Origin: an uncultured Opitutia bacterium
Lineage (GTDB): Bacteria; Verrucomicrobiota; Verrucomicrobiia; Opitutales; Opitutaceae
Assembly (NCBI GenBank): GCA_903919985.1
Contig: CAIXKG010000004.1
Span: forward strand, 21,396-85,395
DNA: 64,000 bases
Direction of reading: 5' to 3'
Below the pieces are notes generated by a model that had not been told where the DNA came from, searched no databases, and worked only from the letters and a program-made list of their open reading frames with translations. This document shows positions 1 to 8,716 of this stretch, piece by piece. The translations under genes were made by a program, and so were the position numbers. Positions within the stretch are counted from its first letter, which is position 1. Every line of letters starts with the position of its first letter.

Positions 1-442
1 CATTTCCGCCGAGGGAAACTAAAACCAGACGGCTTGCAAAACAAAGATCGTCCACGCCCGTACGGCCGCCCGGAAATAAGGTCAGGCCTCGGCTGCTATA
101 AAAAAACCGCGAGGCGGTTTCAGACCGCAATCCTTCGGCTCAGCTTGCGCGTGGAAGTAAAACAAAAGGAGAACCGCTGATCGGATTTTCCCAACGGGAA
201 AAATCTTTGACCGGCGGCTTCCGCTGATCGGCCGGCGTATCGAGCCCGTGGCGTCCGCCCGTCGCAGTCGATTTTACCCAGGCTAAAATCGACCAAGATC
301 ACCCGCCGCGCTCATTAGATCCGAAGGCGATGAGCCGCAGAGATTTTGTCGGCTCGCCCATTGGCGAATCCCATTAGCGTTTCAATTTCCCCAGGTGTAT
401 TTCGGAATCAAACCCTGGCTGCTACCGCGCCCCGAGATAAAT
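1..442. other. intergenic stretch with several hairpins, no gene seen
   Basis: No convincing coding sequence is visible. The stretch holds a perfect 10-bp inverted repeat at 267-276/284-293 (gtcgatttta with its complement), a near-perfect one at 184-192/196-205, and the 11-mer ccgctgatcgg twice (172-182 and about 221-231). These may be transcript-end structures or a degenerate repeat. I cannot name a function. Confidence 0.5.
98..120 (-). terminator. possible intrinsic terminator (minus strand)
   Basis: A 7-bp stem (aaaccgc/gcggttt, loop gag) lies at 104-120. Read on the minus strand it is followed directly by a run of about seven T. It could end a transcript coming from hisH, although it lies about 320 bp beyond the hisH stop. 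Confidence 0.5.
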
Positions 443-1081
443 TCACGCTCCGGCCGCGACCGCCGCAAAATTCCCATAGATCTGCAGGCCCTTTGCCTGG
501 CTTTTTTCCGGGTGAAACTGCGTGGCGAACATCCGGCCCCGTCCGACGGCCGCGCAAAAAACTCCGCCGTAGTCGCACTCTCCGAGCACCAGCGCCGGAT
601 CCGTCGGAACGCAGTGAAAACTATGTACGAAATAAAATGCCTCACGATCCACCGCGAGCCCGGCCGCCAGCGGCGAACGCGGCTGCACAAAGCGCACCGT
701 GTTCCAGCCCATATGCGGAATCTTGAATTCGGGCGGACGGCGAAATCGCTGCACCTTGCCGGGCAAAATTCCGAGGCCCGTGACGTCGCCCTCCTCGGAA
801 TGCTCGAACAGCGCCTGCATGCCGAGGCAAACCCCGAGGAACGGCCGGTCCGCCGCGATCCACTCGCGCACCGTCGCATCGAGTCGCGTCGCGCGCAGCG
901 CCGCGACGCAATCGCGCAGCGCGCCGACGCCGGGCAGCACCAGTCCGGTCGCCCCACTCGCCGCCACGTCCGCCGGTGTATGCACCACGCGCGGCGCAGC
1001 ACCGACGGCCTCAAGGGCCTTCGTGACGCTGCGCAGATTGCAGATTCCGTTGTCGATAACGGCGATGACGGGAGCAGACAT
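443..1081 (-). CDS. hisH: imidazole glycerol phosphate synthase, glutamine amidotransferase subunit HisH
   Basis: HisH hydrolyses glutamine and channels ammonia to HisF, which makes imidazole glycerol phosphate and AICAR in histidine biosynthesis (cytoplasm). The 212-residue product has the usual family length. It shows the class I amidotransferase nucleophile elbow GVCLGMQ with Cys85, and the C-terminal FHPEKSQ with the His-Glu pair near 190/192. The N-terminal signature reads IDNGICNLRSV where most family members have DYGMGNLRS, a mild deviation. No other his gene is in the window except a decayed HisC-like aminotransferase just upstream in the opposite orientation, so HisF must lie elsewhere. 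The start is the ATG that gives the standard N-terminus. Confidence 0.95.
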   Translation of the reverse strand: MSAPVIAVIDNGICNLRSVTKALEAVGAAPRVVHTPADVAASGATGLVLPGVGALRDCVAALRATRLDATVREWIAADRPFLGVCLGMQALFEHSEEGDVTGLGILPGKVQRFRRPPEFKIPHMGWNTVRFVQPRSPLAAGLAVDREAFYFVHSFHCVPTDPALVLGECDYGGVFCAAVGRGRMFATQFHPEKSQAKGLQIYGNFAAVAAGA

Positions 1082-1184
1082 GGCGCGCCAACGTAGCGCT
1101 CCCCGCGCCCGGCGCTAGTCCGAAAATTTTGGCCGAAGGCACCTCATATGCTCAGCCAAAATCAGGTCGAGTTAACCGCGCATC

Positions 1185-1595
1185 GTGCCGCCCACGCCCA
1201 CCCGAACTATTTTCCCCGCCGCCTTCCCGCGGGCCGCGTCCGCAATCGGCCGGGGCGCTACCCCCGCGCTCGCCCCCAGGCCCTCGCCGTACACCGGCCA
1301 GCCCGCGCTCAACGACGGCGCCACGCTTATCAGCCGCAACGAAAACCCGTTCAACGTTTCGCCCGAGGCAGCGGAGCGGGCGAAGGCCACCATCGAGGCC
1401 ACGAATTATTACAGCCCCAACGATGTCGCCAAACCCGCAGCGGTGCTCGTGGAGAAAAAGGGCGTGCCCAGGATTTATATTTTGCCCACGCCCGGCTGCG
1501 GTCCGGTTTTAACGCTGACCGCCTGGGCCGACCCGAAACCCGGCGTGAGCGTTGTCACCGTCGCCCTGCGATTCTTCACGGGAGCTCTACCCTGA
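1185..1595 (+). pseudogene. remnant of a PLP-dependent (HisC-like) aminotransferase, N-terminal part only
   Basis: The frame carries DGATLISRNENPF, then YYSPND, then YILPTPGCGPVLTLTAW and PGVSVVTV. These match the N-terminal third of class I/II aminotransferases of the histidinol-phosphate family (substrate loop S.NENP, the G.GP.L cofactor loop, and the following strand). The frame then breaks down. The PLP-binding lysine and the C-terminal domain, about 250 residues, are absent. The start shown is only an ORF boundary; the likely signal-peptide region upstream of residue 30 is also garbled. Bases 1596-1753 hold another short open stretch with GHWSPLSVGLALKFVGG that I do not recognise. I regard it as a dead gene; the family assignment is by motif recognition only. 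Confidence 0.7.
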
Positions 1596-1753
1596 TCATT
1601 GGGGCCACTGGTCGCCGCTGTCGGTCGGGCTGGCGCTCAAATTTGTCGGCGGCGCGACGCCCGCGTTGCAGGCCGCTGCGACTCGGTCCCCAAAACGAGC
1701 GACGCCGGACGGGCACGTTAAGGATCACGCGCCCTGCCTGGTGAAAATGCCCG

Positions 1754-2644
1754 TTAGCCTTGCTGCTTCTTGAAAAATTCCAGCGTGCGTTTCCACGAAA
1801 GTTCAGCCGCCGTTTTGTCGAAACGTGGGGTCGTGTCGTTGTGAAAGCCGTGGTTCACCTCAGGATAAATATGCGCCTGGTGCGACACGGAGGCCGCCTT
1901 CAAAGCGGCTTCGTAAGCCGGCCAGCCGGCATTCACGCGCGTGTCCAATCCCGCGTAGTGCAGCAAGAGCGCCCCCTTGATTTTCGCTGCGTTCTCCGGC
2001 GACGGTTGGCCGCCATAATAGGGCGCGGACGCCTTGACGATTTCGGGCAGGCGCCACGCGAGCGTGTTAGCCATCCCGCCGCCGAAGCAGAATCCCGTGA
2101 CGGCCATGAAGCCGTTGCAGTCGGCGTGCGTGTGCAGGAATTGGGTGGCAGCGACGAAATCCTCGGTGATCTTTTTCCCGTCGAGCTTCCGTTGCATCGC
2201 AACGCCTTCCTCGTCGGTGCCGGGATAGCCGCCGAGCGGATAGAGGGCGTCGGGCGCGAATGCCACGTAGCCTTCGAGCGCGAGTCGGCGCGCGACGTCC
2301 TCGATGTAGGGATTCAGCCCACGGTTTTCGTGCACGACAATGACCCCGGGAAGCTTCCCTTTGGCCGCGCTGGGTTTGGCAAAAAGACCGCGCATTTCAC
2401 CACTGCCGTCGGGCGAAGCGTATTTCACGTACTCGGACTTAACCCGGGCGTCTTCCTTCGGCACTTGAACAGCCAAGGCATAATTGGGGCTCATCATCTC
2501 GAGCAACGCCACCGCCGTCAGTCCGCCGACGGCGAACTTCGCCGCCCGTTCGAGAAATGTCCGACGGTCAATGTGCCCGTGGGCATAAAAATCGTAGAGA
2601 TAAAGCAGCTCCTGATCGAATTCCTGGGCGGTCTTGCGTTCCAT
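1754..2644 (-). CDS. dienelactone hydrolase family protein, probably Tat-exported
   Basis: An alpha/beta hydrolase of 296 residues related to carboxymethylenebutenolidase. The catalytic triad is visible as Cys186 in GFCFGGG, Asp234 in AGLDTRVN and His265 in VNHGFHND. Upstream of the core, residues about 26-58 contain HIDRRTFLERAAKFAVGG and a hydrophobic stretch ending in ALA. This looks like an RR-type (Tat) signal placed after a 25-residue leader, as in many exported dienelactone hydrolase homologues. The substrate is unknown; the family cleaves dienelactones or other small esters. It is followed in the same direction by an aldo/keto reductase gene whose start lies about 1.2 kb away, so a shared operon is not indicated. 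The ATG at 2644 keeps the full N-terminal leader. Confidence 0.85.
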   Translation of the reverse strand: MERKTAQEFDQELLYLYDFYAHGHIDRRTFLERAAKFAVGGLTAVALLEMMSPNYALAVQVPKEDARVKSEYVKYASPDGSGEMRGLFAKPSAAKGKLPGVIVVHENRGLNPYIEDVARRLALEGYVAFAPDALYPLGGYPGTDEEGVAMQRKLDGKKITEDFVAATQFLHTHADCNGFMAVTGFCFGGGMANTLAWRLPEIVKASAPYYGGQPSPENAAKIKGALLLHYAGLDTRVNAGWPAYEAALKAASVSHQAHIYPEVNHGFHNDTTPRFDKTAAELSWKRTLEFFKKQQG

Positions 2645-2862
2645 GGTCGGTACAGCGATTGGGGTTGGAGAAGCAGTCGGGACGGCTAAGAAACAGCCGC
2701 CCGCGCGATCGCAGTCAAACGGGAATCGAAACGGTTAAGGACGTTAACGCCGGGACCCTTCTGAAGTTGGGAAAACGCGGGCTGGGTCCCCCTCACCCCG
2801 CATGAACGCAACATCATCTGCGCCGTCGCGGTGGAGTGGATGCACCCGCCTCAATCCCTTTT

Positions 2863-3900
2863 CTACCCCGCGCTCGATGTCGCCCAGAGGTTGATGTCGC
2901 CGTCCTTCGCGTACCGGTCAATCGCCACGAGCTCATCGGTCGAGAAATTGAGATTCTGTAAAGCGCCCACGCAGTCGTCGACCTGCGCGACCTTACTCGC
3001 ACCGATCAATGCGGACGTCACCTGCGGACTCCGCAACACCCACGCGATCGCCATCTGCGCCAGCGTCTGGCCGCGGGCTTGCGCGAGATCGTTTAGGGCG
3101 CGGATGTTCGCCAGATTTTCCGCCGAGAGCAGCGTCGGACTGAGCGAGCTATTCGCCTTCATGCGACTATCCGCCGGCTGGCCGGCGAGGTACTTGGTCG
3201 TCAACATCCCCTGTGCCAGCGGCGAGAATGCGATGCAGCCGATGCCCTGCGCTTCCAGCGTCGGCAAAAGTCCGTCGCTCTCGACCCAGCGATTCAGCAT
3301 CGAGTAACTCGGCTGATGAATCAGGCAACGGTGGCCGAATTCCTTGAGCAACGCTTGAGCCTCCTGCGTGCGGCGGCTGTTGTAGGACGAGACGCCGACG
3401 TACAGCGCCTTCCCGGATTCCAGCGCTTTGGCCAATGCGCCCATGGTTTCATCGAGCGGTGTAGCCGGATCGAAACGGTGCGAATAAAAAATATCCACGT
3501 AATCGAGACCCATGCGTTGAAGGCTCTGGTCGAGGCTCGCGGTGAGATATTTCCGACTGCCCCACTCGCCGTACGGGCCCGGCCACATCCGGTAGCCGGC
3601 TTTGGTGGAGATGATGAGTTCGTCACGCAGTCCGGCGAAATCAGTGCGCAGAATTTCACCGAAGTTGCGCTCGGCCGATCCGGCGGGCGGTCCGTAATTG
3701 TTCGCGAGATCGAAATGCGTGATGCCCAGGTCGAAGGCCCGGCGGCACATCGCCCGCGTATTTTCGGTCGGCGTCGTTCCGCCGAAATTGTGCCACAAGC
3801 CGAGCGAAAGTGCGGGCAGCTTGAGCCCACTCTTTCCACACGTGCGATAGATCATCGATCCGTAACGATTCTCGGCGGGGCTATAACTCATAGCCGTCAC
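2863..3900 (-). CDS. gpr: aldo/keto reductase, L-glyceraldehyde 3-phosphate reductase (YghZ/Gpr) type
   Basis: The 345-residue product follows E. coli YghZ (Gpr) closely from end to end, including YRTCGKSGLKLPALSLGLWHNFG near the N-terminus. That enzyme uses NADPH to reduce L-glyceraldehyde 3-phosphate and methylglyoxal, and is thought to detoxify them. The aldo/keto reductase tetrad is present: Asp64 and Tyr69 in FDLANNYG, Lys100 in ISTKAGY and His141 in FYSHRFD. The C-terminal NADP-binding region SALIGASK is also present. Function is inferred from family similarity. An ATG four codons into the frame (TAM-SYSP) is an alternative start. Confidence 0.9.
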   Translation of the reverse strand: MTAMSYSPAENRYGSMIYRTCGKSGLKLPALSLGLWHNFGGTTPTENTRAMCRRAFDLGITHFDLANNYGPPAGSAERNFGEILRTDFAGLRDELIISTKAGYRMWPGPYGEWGSRKYLTASLDQSLQRMGLDYVDIFYSHRFDPATPLDETMGALAKALESGKALYVGVSSYNSRRTQEAQALLKEFGHRCLIHQPSYSMLNRWVESDGLLPTLEAQGIGCIAFSPLAQGMLTTKYLAGQPADSRMKANSSLSPTLLSAENLANIRALNDLAQARGQTLAQMAIAWVLRSPQVTSALIGASKVAQVDDCVGALQNLNFSTDELVAIDRYAKDGDINLWATSSAG

Positions 3901-4388
3901 GTATCGCGCGACTCCGGTGGCCCAACAAGCCTGTTTCAGCCAGCCGGTCCGGACCCGCGCCGTCCATTCGATGTGACGACTCCATCCGCGCTGAAATAAA
4001 TTCCCGCGAAAGGCCGAGCGAAACCTATTGCGTTACCCTCGGCCGACGTGACGCCACGCGGCGCTTTGCGGGCCACAAAATTTTTCCGGGGTTGCGGAGC
4101 GGCTATAGTTCATCCGCCGCCGCGGCACGATTTTGCCGGCAAGGGCTGCGCGCCAACGGGCGGACCCCTCGCGCTCGGGGCGAAACGCACGGGCCGATCG
4201 AGGAGTCGCCGGGAATCGTGTCGCCGCAGCAAGAATACGAACGTCGCACCATGACGCGATGCGTCCATCCGGGAAACGTTTCCAGCGACGCGCGATCAAA
4301 GCTGCCCCGGGTCGCTTCAGCGACCCGGTCTATCAACCGCTCGAGTTTCAATTCCACGCTGCACCCACCACCAGGATCAGACTCGCAC
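3901..4388. other. 488-bp intergenic stretch with one perfect hairpin
   Basis: Short open frames here look like shadows of high-GC sequence. The one clear structure is a perfect 9-bp stem with a four-base loop (ccgggtcgc ttca gcgacccgg, 4307-4328), with no T-run on either side. It may be a transcript end for the minus-strand gene that stops at 4389. Confidence 0.4.
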
Positions 4389-5306
4389 TCAAGGTTCGAG
4401 CCCCAGCAGGCGAGCCGGATTTCGCCGCACCATTAAATCCACTTCGCGGTCCGTCAGGCCTCCGGTCTTGAGCGCGGAGATAAACGTCCGCAGCCCGTCC
4501 GTGTGCAGTGGCGCGTTTGCCTGGCCCATGTCCGAAGACACGAGAAAGTGCTCCGCGCCGACCGCCTGCACCGCGCTTACGCAATCGCTGACGGGAACGC
4601 CCTGTCCAACTGGCGCAGGCAGATGCGTCAACCAGGTGAATTCCATCACAACGCCCAATGCGGCCAGCTGTTTCATTTGCTCGAGTGCGGCCCGTGTCGT
4701 ATCGGACAGCACATGCGTCGCCAGCAGCCGCTTGACCCCCGCGGCCCGCGCCGCCTTGAAAATAATCAGGGCTTCCTCCGCGGACGAGTGGCCCGACGCT
4801 AGGATAAGATCGTTAGCCGCGATCACTTCGAAAATCTCCTTCAATGCCGGCACCGGTTGCCCATCTTTCACCACGGCGACGAACGGGCGGGCCGCTTTTG
4901 AAAAGCGCACTTGGTTTTCCGCGTCGAACGTCGGAAGCCAGACGATTTTTCCACGGTGTCCTTCGATCTGAATCATTCGCTGCACGGCTTCCGCGTTGAG
5001 CCCGCCGTTGGAAAAATTCAGCACCACGCCACCAAAAACATCGATGCCGCCGACCTCCTGCATGGCCAGTTGGGCGAGGGCTGCGGTACCGAGGAAATGA
5101 TTTTTCAACACCACCCCGCGCATACCCGCCGCGCGCGCCTGCCGCACCACGGCAAAGCTGTTCAGCGAACGGCCCACGGTGTCCGGTCCCGAATGACTGT
5201 GAAAATCCACGACGCCGGCCAGCACGTTGGCTTCCACAGGAGCATCCGCCGCGCGCAAAGAGACGCCGGCCAGCAACGAAATAAAGAGGGGGAAAAAGAA
5301 TCGCAT
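4389..5306 (-). CDS. DUF6282-type amidohydrolase-like secreted protein
   Basis: The protein (305 residues from the chosen start) begins with a signal peptide (MRFFFPLFISLLAGVSLRAAD). It then has DFHSHSGPD, a metal-binding His-x-His-like motif of amidohydrolase/TIM-barrel hydrolases, followed by conserved-looking histidines in KNHFLG, ASGHSSAEE and ATHVLSDTTR and an acidic SSDMGQ. The order resembles DUF6282, a putative metal-dependent hydrolase family. No reaction has been assigned that I know of. The open frame extends 53 codons further upstream, but the ATG at 5306 is the one that creates a proper signal peptide. It is predicted to act in the periplasm. It has no obvious functional partner next to it. 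Confidence 0.7.
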   Translation of the reverse strand: MRFFFPLFISLLAGVSLRAADAPVEANVLAGVVDFHSHSGPDTVGRSLNSFAVVRQARAAGMRGVVLKNHFLGTAALAQLAMQEVGGIDVFGGVVLNFSNGGLNAEAVQRMIQIEGHRGKIVWLPTFDAENQVRFSKAARPFVAVVKDGQPVPALKEIFEVIAANDLILASGHSSAEEALIIFKAARAAGVKRLLATHVLSDTTRAALEQMKQLAALGVVMEFTWLTHLPAPVGQGVPVSDCVSAVQAVGAEHFLVSSDMGQANAPLHTDGLRTFISALKTGGLTDREVDLMVRRNPARLLGLEP

Positions 5307-5498
5307 CGCGGGGTTGCAGGAGCTTCGTGGCCGAGGGCCCACACGCAAGATCGGGCGATCGATCCCCGTCGGAATCCATCCACCACCGCATCGCGCCGCG
5401 CGGGCAATGCTTCGCAGAACGCTACAAGTAAACAATCTGCACCCGGTAATGTCGCCGGGCTTCAACGGCCATTAACCGCGTTTCCCCTCTGGCTCCTC

Positions 5499-5969
5499 CT
5501 ATCCTTTCGCTTCCGGCTTCGGCGGACCGAAATTGCCGCTCTCCGCGGCGTACACAAAACCTTCGGTCACGCTCTTGAGTTCTTCCCAACGGGCCCGGAT
5601 TTTTTTCGCTTCCTCCCTGGTGATGATATTGTCCGCCGAGGACATCGCGATCGTCGCCAACATGTCGGCGAACTCCTGCACAATCCCGTTTGTCATGGGA
5701 ATGAGCGGCTGATGGGGCGCCAGATTCTGCGGATTACGGATGAAAAATCCTCCCGCTTGCTCCGCCACCCATTGGGCGATGCTCGCGTCGTGCGTGCTGC
5801 GAATGAGCTGCCCCACGCGGTCGAGCGGATTGTTCGCCCCGCTGCCAATATCATCCTCCGGCGATTCCGCCCATTTGTAGATCAAGGAGAGCGACAGTTG
5901 GAGGTCGGCGCTGATCTGCTTCGCGCTCGTCTTCTTGAGCACCTCCCGGATCACTTCGTGCGATTGCAT
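5499..5969 (-). CDS. helix-turn-helix protein of unknown role
   Basis: A 156-residue protein from the ATG at 5969 (the frame stays open to 6077). Residues about 5-30, EVIREVLKKTSAKQISADLQ followed by LSLSLIYKWAE, look like a helix-turn-helix in which a short recognition helix follows SAKQISADL. The rest (DRVGQLIRSTHDASIAQWVAEQAGGFFI...TREEAKKIRARWEELKSVTEGFV) is helical and resembles CII-like phage regulatory proteins kept as single-copy genes in verrucomicrobia; this is a recollection, not a search result. It is divergent from sucC, so a regulatory role over that promoter is possible but unproven. It is not accompanied by other phage genes. Confidence 0.65.
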   Translation of the reverse strand: MQSHEVIREVLKKTSAKQISADLQLSLSLIYKWAESPEDDIGSGANNPLDRVGQLIRSTHDASIAQWVAEQAGGFFIRNPQNLAPHQPLIPMTNGIVQEFADMLATIAMSSADNIITREEAKKIRARWEELKSVTEGFVYAAESGNFGPPKPEAKG

Positions 5970-6276
5970 GACGCCGGCGAGCCTGCCGGGGCGATGAGGC
6001 CGCGCAACATTGTAAGTGATCCCGGGCCGCAAAACCGTTTTCGATCCTGCCTCTCCCTTGGCGACCACGCGCGCCATGCGATCATTTCGGCCATGGGTTT
6101 GAACTCGGGTCGGTGGTGAAAGCCGGGGCTATTCTTGACCGACCGACAAGACTGCCGGCCATTAGACCGACCGCCCCATTGCAGTACCAGAGCCTGAACT
6201 TACGCTCAGGCCCTCTTTTTTTCGTGCGTTGTCCAGCTGGCCTCTGGCTAACTGCGGGTTCCGTTTTCACTTTCCC
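5970..6276. other. divergent spacer between the HTH gene and sucC
   Basis: This 307-bp region must hold the sucC promoter. It contains the complementary segments gtcggt (about 6109) and accgac (about 6138), repeated accgaccg elements at about 6139 and 6168, and the terminator-like hairpin listed separately. No gene is evident. Confidence 0.4.
6192..6222 (+). terminator. terminator-like hairpin in the sucC leader
   Basis: The stem gcctga/tcaggc (6192-6197/6206-6211, loop of eight) is followed by cctc and seven T on the plus strand. It is 55 bp upstream of the sucC ATG with no plus-strand gene before it. It may therefore end a short leader RNA or act as an attenuator for sucC. Confidence 0.55.
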
Positions 6277-7458
6277 ATGAATATCCACGAGTATCAGGCC
6301 AAGGCTCTCTTCGAAAAATTTGGGGTTCCGGTACCCAAAGGCGCGACCGCGACGAAGCCCGAAGAATTTATCACCGCCCTCGCCAGCCTGCCCGAAGGCC
6401 CGACCATGGTGAAATCCCAGATCCACGCCGGCGGCCGCGGCAAGGGCACGTTCACCGACGGCTTCAAAGGCGGCGTGAAATTCTGCAAGACCAAGGCCGA
6501 CGCCCTCGACATGGCCGGAAAGATGCTCGGCAACACCCTCGTCACCGCGCAAACCGGCCCCGCCGGACGCAAGGTGCAGACGATCTATTTCACCGTCGCG
6601 AGCGACATCAAGAAGGAGTACTACCTCGCGATTCTTCTCGACCGTGCCACCTCGCAGCCGGTGATCGTCGCCTCGACCGAGGGCGGCATGGACATCGAGA
6701 AAGTGGCCCACGACACGCCCGAGAAACTTTTCAAGATCTTCGTCGATCCCGCCTACGGCCTCGCGGATTTCCAAGTACGCGAACTCCTCTTTAAACTCGC
6801 CCTGACCGGCGCCGAGGCGAAGAACGCCGCAAAACTCATCCGCGCGCTCTACACGATGTACTGGGAAACCGATGCCGCGATGATCGAGGTTAATCCGCTC
6901 ATCACCACGCCGACCGGTGAAGTCCTCGCGCTCGACGCCAAGGTCTCTTTCGACTCCAACGCCCTCTATCGTCACCCCGCCATCGTCAGCCTGCGCGACC
7001 TCAACGAGGAAGACCCGAAGGAAATCGCCGCGTCGAAATTCTCGCTGAGCTACATCGCGCTCGACGGCAACATCGCCTGCCTCGTTAACGGCGCCGGCCT
7101 CGCGATGAGTACGATGGACATCATCCAGCACTTCGGCGGCACGCCGGCCAACTTCTTGGACGTCGGCGGCGGCGCCTCGAAGGACCAGGTTATTGCGGCG
7201 TTCAAGATCATCCTCGGCGACGCCAACGTGAAGGGCATTCTCGTGAATATTTTTGGCGGCATCATGGACTGCAACGTGATCGCGACCGGCATCGTCGAAG
7301 CGGTAAAGGAAGTGGGACTCAAGCTACCGCTCGTCGTCCGCCTGGAAGGCAACAACGTCGCTGCCGGCAAAGCCACCCTCGCCGCCTCCGGCCTCGCGCT
7401 CGTCTCGGGCGATACCATGGCCGACGCCGCCCAGAAAATCGTGAAACTGGTCGCCTGA
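6277..7458 (+). CDS. sucC: succinate-CoA ligase (ADP-forming) subunit beta
   Basis: SucC, with SucD, interconverts succinyl-CoA and succinate with substrate-level ATP or GTP formation in the citric acid cycle. The 393 residues start with the family hallmark MNIHEYQAKALFEKFGVPVP. They then show the ATP-grasp lobe (VKSQIHAGGRGKG), the metal-binding EVNPL (IEVNPLITTP) and the C-terminal CoA-ligase flavodoxin-like domain with ILVNIFGGIMDC. An upstream in-frame ATG at 6229 is rejected because the family begins at MNIHEYQ. sucD follows after a 304-bp spacer containing a gene remnant, which is unusual because sucC and sucD normally abut. Confidence 0.97.
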   Translation: MNIHEYQAKALFEKFGVPVPKGATATKPEEFITALASLPEGPTMVKSQIHAGGRGKGTFTDGFKGGVKFCKTKADALDMAGKMLGNTLVTAQTGPAGRKVQTIYFTVASDIKKEYYLAILLDRATSQPVIVASTEGGMDIEKVAHDTPEKLFKIFVDPAYGLADFQVRELLFKLALTGAEAKNAAKLIRALYTMYWETDAAMIEVNPLITTPTGEVLALDAKVSFDSNALYRHPAIVSLRDLNEEDPKEIAASKFSLSYIALDGNIACLVNGAGLAMSTMDIIQHFGGTPANFLDVGGGASKDQVIAAFKIILGDANVKGILVNIFGGIMDCNVIATGIVEAVKEVGLKLPLVVRLEGNNVAAGKATLAASGLALVSGDTMADAAQKIVKLVA

Positions 7459-7547
7459 AAAATTTCGCCGGAGGCCACCGAGAAAACAGAGGGTTTCGTA
7501 TCCGCGCCTATGTCCGTTTCCTCCTGCAGAAAACCAACCCGATCCCC

Positions 7548-7700
7548 GTGATTATCCACGTCAAAAAATTCGCGTTCGTCTGTCATCCCGTCGCGGACAT
7601 CGCAGGCGCCCGCGAATTCCACGAAGGGCGGCTCGCCCTCAAGCTTGGTACGCAGATCGAGTTCGCCCCCGGCCGCCACCCGCGCAACGCCACCGCCTAA
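7548..7700 (+). pseudogene. remnant of a glyoxalase/VOC-family gene between sucC and sucD
   Basis: Reading from a GTG, the 50-codon frame gives VIIHVKKFAFVCHPVADIAG, then AREFHEGRLALKLGTQIEFAP, then a stop. This matches the first beta-alpha-beta unit of vicinal-oxygen-chelate proteins (KFAFVCYPV.D...R.FYEG.LGLK pattern). The metal-binding Glu and the second half of the domain are missing, and the reading frame stops soon after. It is probably the decayed 5' end of a VOC gene. It could instead be a short expressed peptide, which I think less likely. Confidence 0.6.
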
Positions 7701-7762
7701 ACCCGCGGCCGAACGTCCAACCTACTCACTAATTACCACCCGCTACTCGCTCCTTTCCAAAA

Positions 7763-8686
7763 ATGTCCATCCTCATCACCCCCGAAACGAAGATTCTCGT
7801 TCAAGGCATCACCGGCGACTTCGGCGGCCGCCACGCCAAACTCTCGCTCGACTACGGCACCCAGCTCGTCGCCGGCGTCACGCCCGGCAAGGGCGGCCAG
7901 TTCTTCGAACACGGCGCGCATAAGGTGCCGATCTTCAACTCCGTCGCCGAAGCGGTCGCCGCCACCCGTGCGACGGTCGCCGTCGTCTATGTTCCACCGC
8001 CATTCGCGGCCGACGCCATCCTCGAAGGCGTTGCGGCCCGACTCGACCTGGTGGTCGCCATCACGGAGGGAATTCCGATCAAGGATATGATCCGCGTGAA
8101 GCGCGCGATGCAGGGAGCCAAGACCCGGCTCGTAGGCCCAAACTGTCCTGGCATCGTCACACCCGGTACCGGCAAAGACTCCAGCGGCGGCTGCCGGATC
8201 GGCATCGCGCCGGGTTACATTCACAAGAAGGGCCACGTCGGCGTCGTTTCCCGCTCTGGCACTCTGACCTACGAGGCGGTCTTCCAACTGACGTCGAAAG
8301 GTATCGGCCAATCGACCGCCGTCGGCATCGGCGGCGACCCCGTTAACGGCACGAGCCACCTCGATGTTATCAAGCTTTTCAACGAAGACCCCGACACGCA
8401 TGCGATCATCCTCATCGGTGAAATCGGCGGCAACGCCGAGGTCGAAGCCGCGCGCTGGATCAAGGCGAACTGCAAGAAACCGGTCGCCGGATTTATTGCC
8501 GGCGCAACAGCCCCTGCCGGTCGCCGGATGGGCCACGCCGGCGCAATCGTCGGCGGCGCAGAGGACACGGCCGCAGCGAAGATCGCTGTCTTCAAAGAGT
8601 GCGGCATCGAAGTCGCCGCGACGCCAAGCGACATGGCCGATGCTTTGCTCCGCGCAGCGAAAGCAAAGGGCGTGACGCTCTCCTGA
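7763..8686 (+). CDS. sucD: succinate-CoA ligase subunit alpha
   Basis: SucD binds CoA and carries the phosphohistidine. The 307-residue product opens with the typical [20 protein letters not shown]ossmann CoA-binding segment. It contains VGPNCPG (SSGG in KDSSGG follows) and the active-site histidine in [13 protein letters not shown] near the end, with KTAKI-like [12 protein letters not shown] after it. The length matches the family. It pairs with sucC 304 bp upstream; a separate promoter in the spacer is likely. A weak hairpin terminator follows. Confidence 0.97.
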   Translation: MSILITPETKILVQGITGDFGGRHAKLSLDYGTQLVAGVTPGKGGQFFEHGAHKVPIFNSVAEAVAATRATVAVVYVPPPFAADAILEGVAARLDLVVAITEGIPIKDMIRVKRAMQGAKTRLVGPNCPGIVTPGTGKDSSGGCRIGIAPGYIHKKGHVGVVSRSGTLTYEAVFQLTSKGIGQSTAVGIGGDPVNGTSHLDVIKLFNEDPDTHAIILIGEIGGNAEVEAARWIKANCKKPVAGFIAGATAPAGRRMGHAGAIVGGAEDTAAAKIAVFKECGIEVAATPSDMADALLRAAKAKGVTLS

Positions 8687-8692
8687 GATCAC

Positions 8693-8716
8693 GCGCGTTG
8701 ACGCCCAACGCGCTTT
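8693..8716 (+). terminator. weak intrinsic terminator after sucD
   Basis: An 8-bp stem gcgcgttg/caacgcgc (8693-8700/8706-8713, loop acgcc) starts seven bases past the sucD stop and is followed by only three T. Confidence 0.45.

Noticed and set aside
120..302. Minus-strand frame of 60 codons
   Set aside because: It coincides with inverted repeats and lacks protein character.
6095..6140. T-loop-like gggtttgaactc as part of a tRNA
   Set aside because: No matching acceptor, D or anticodon stems could be built around it.
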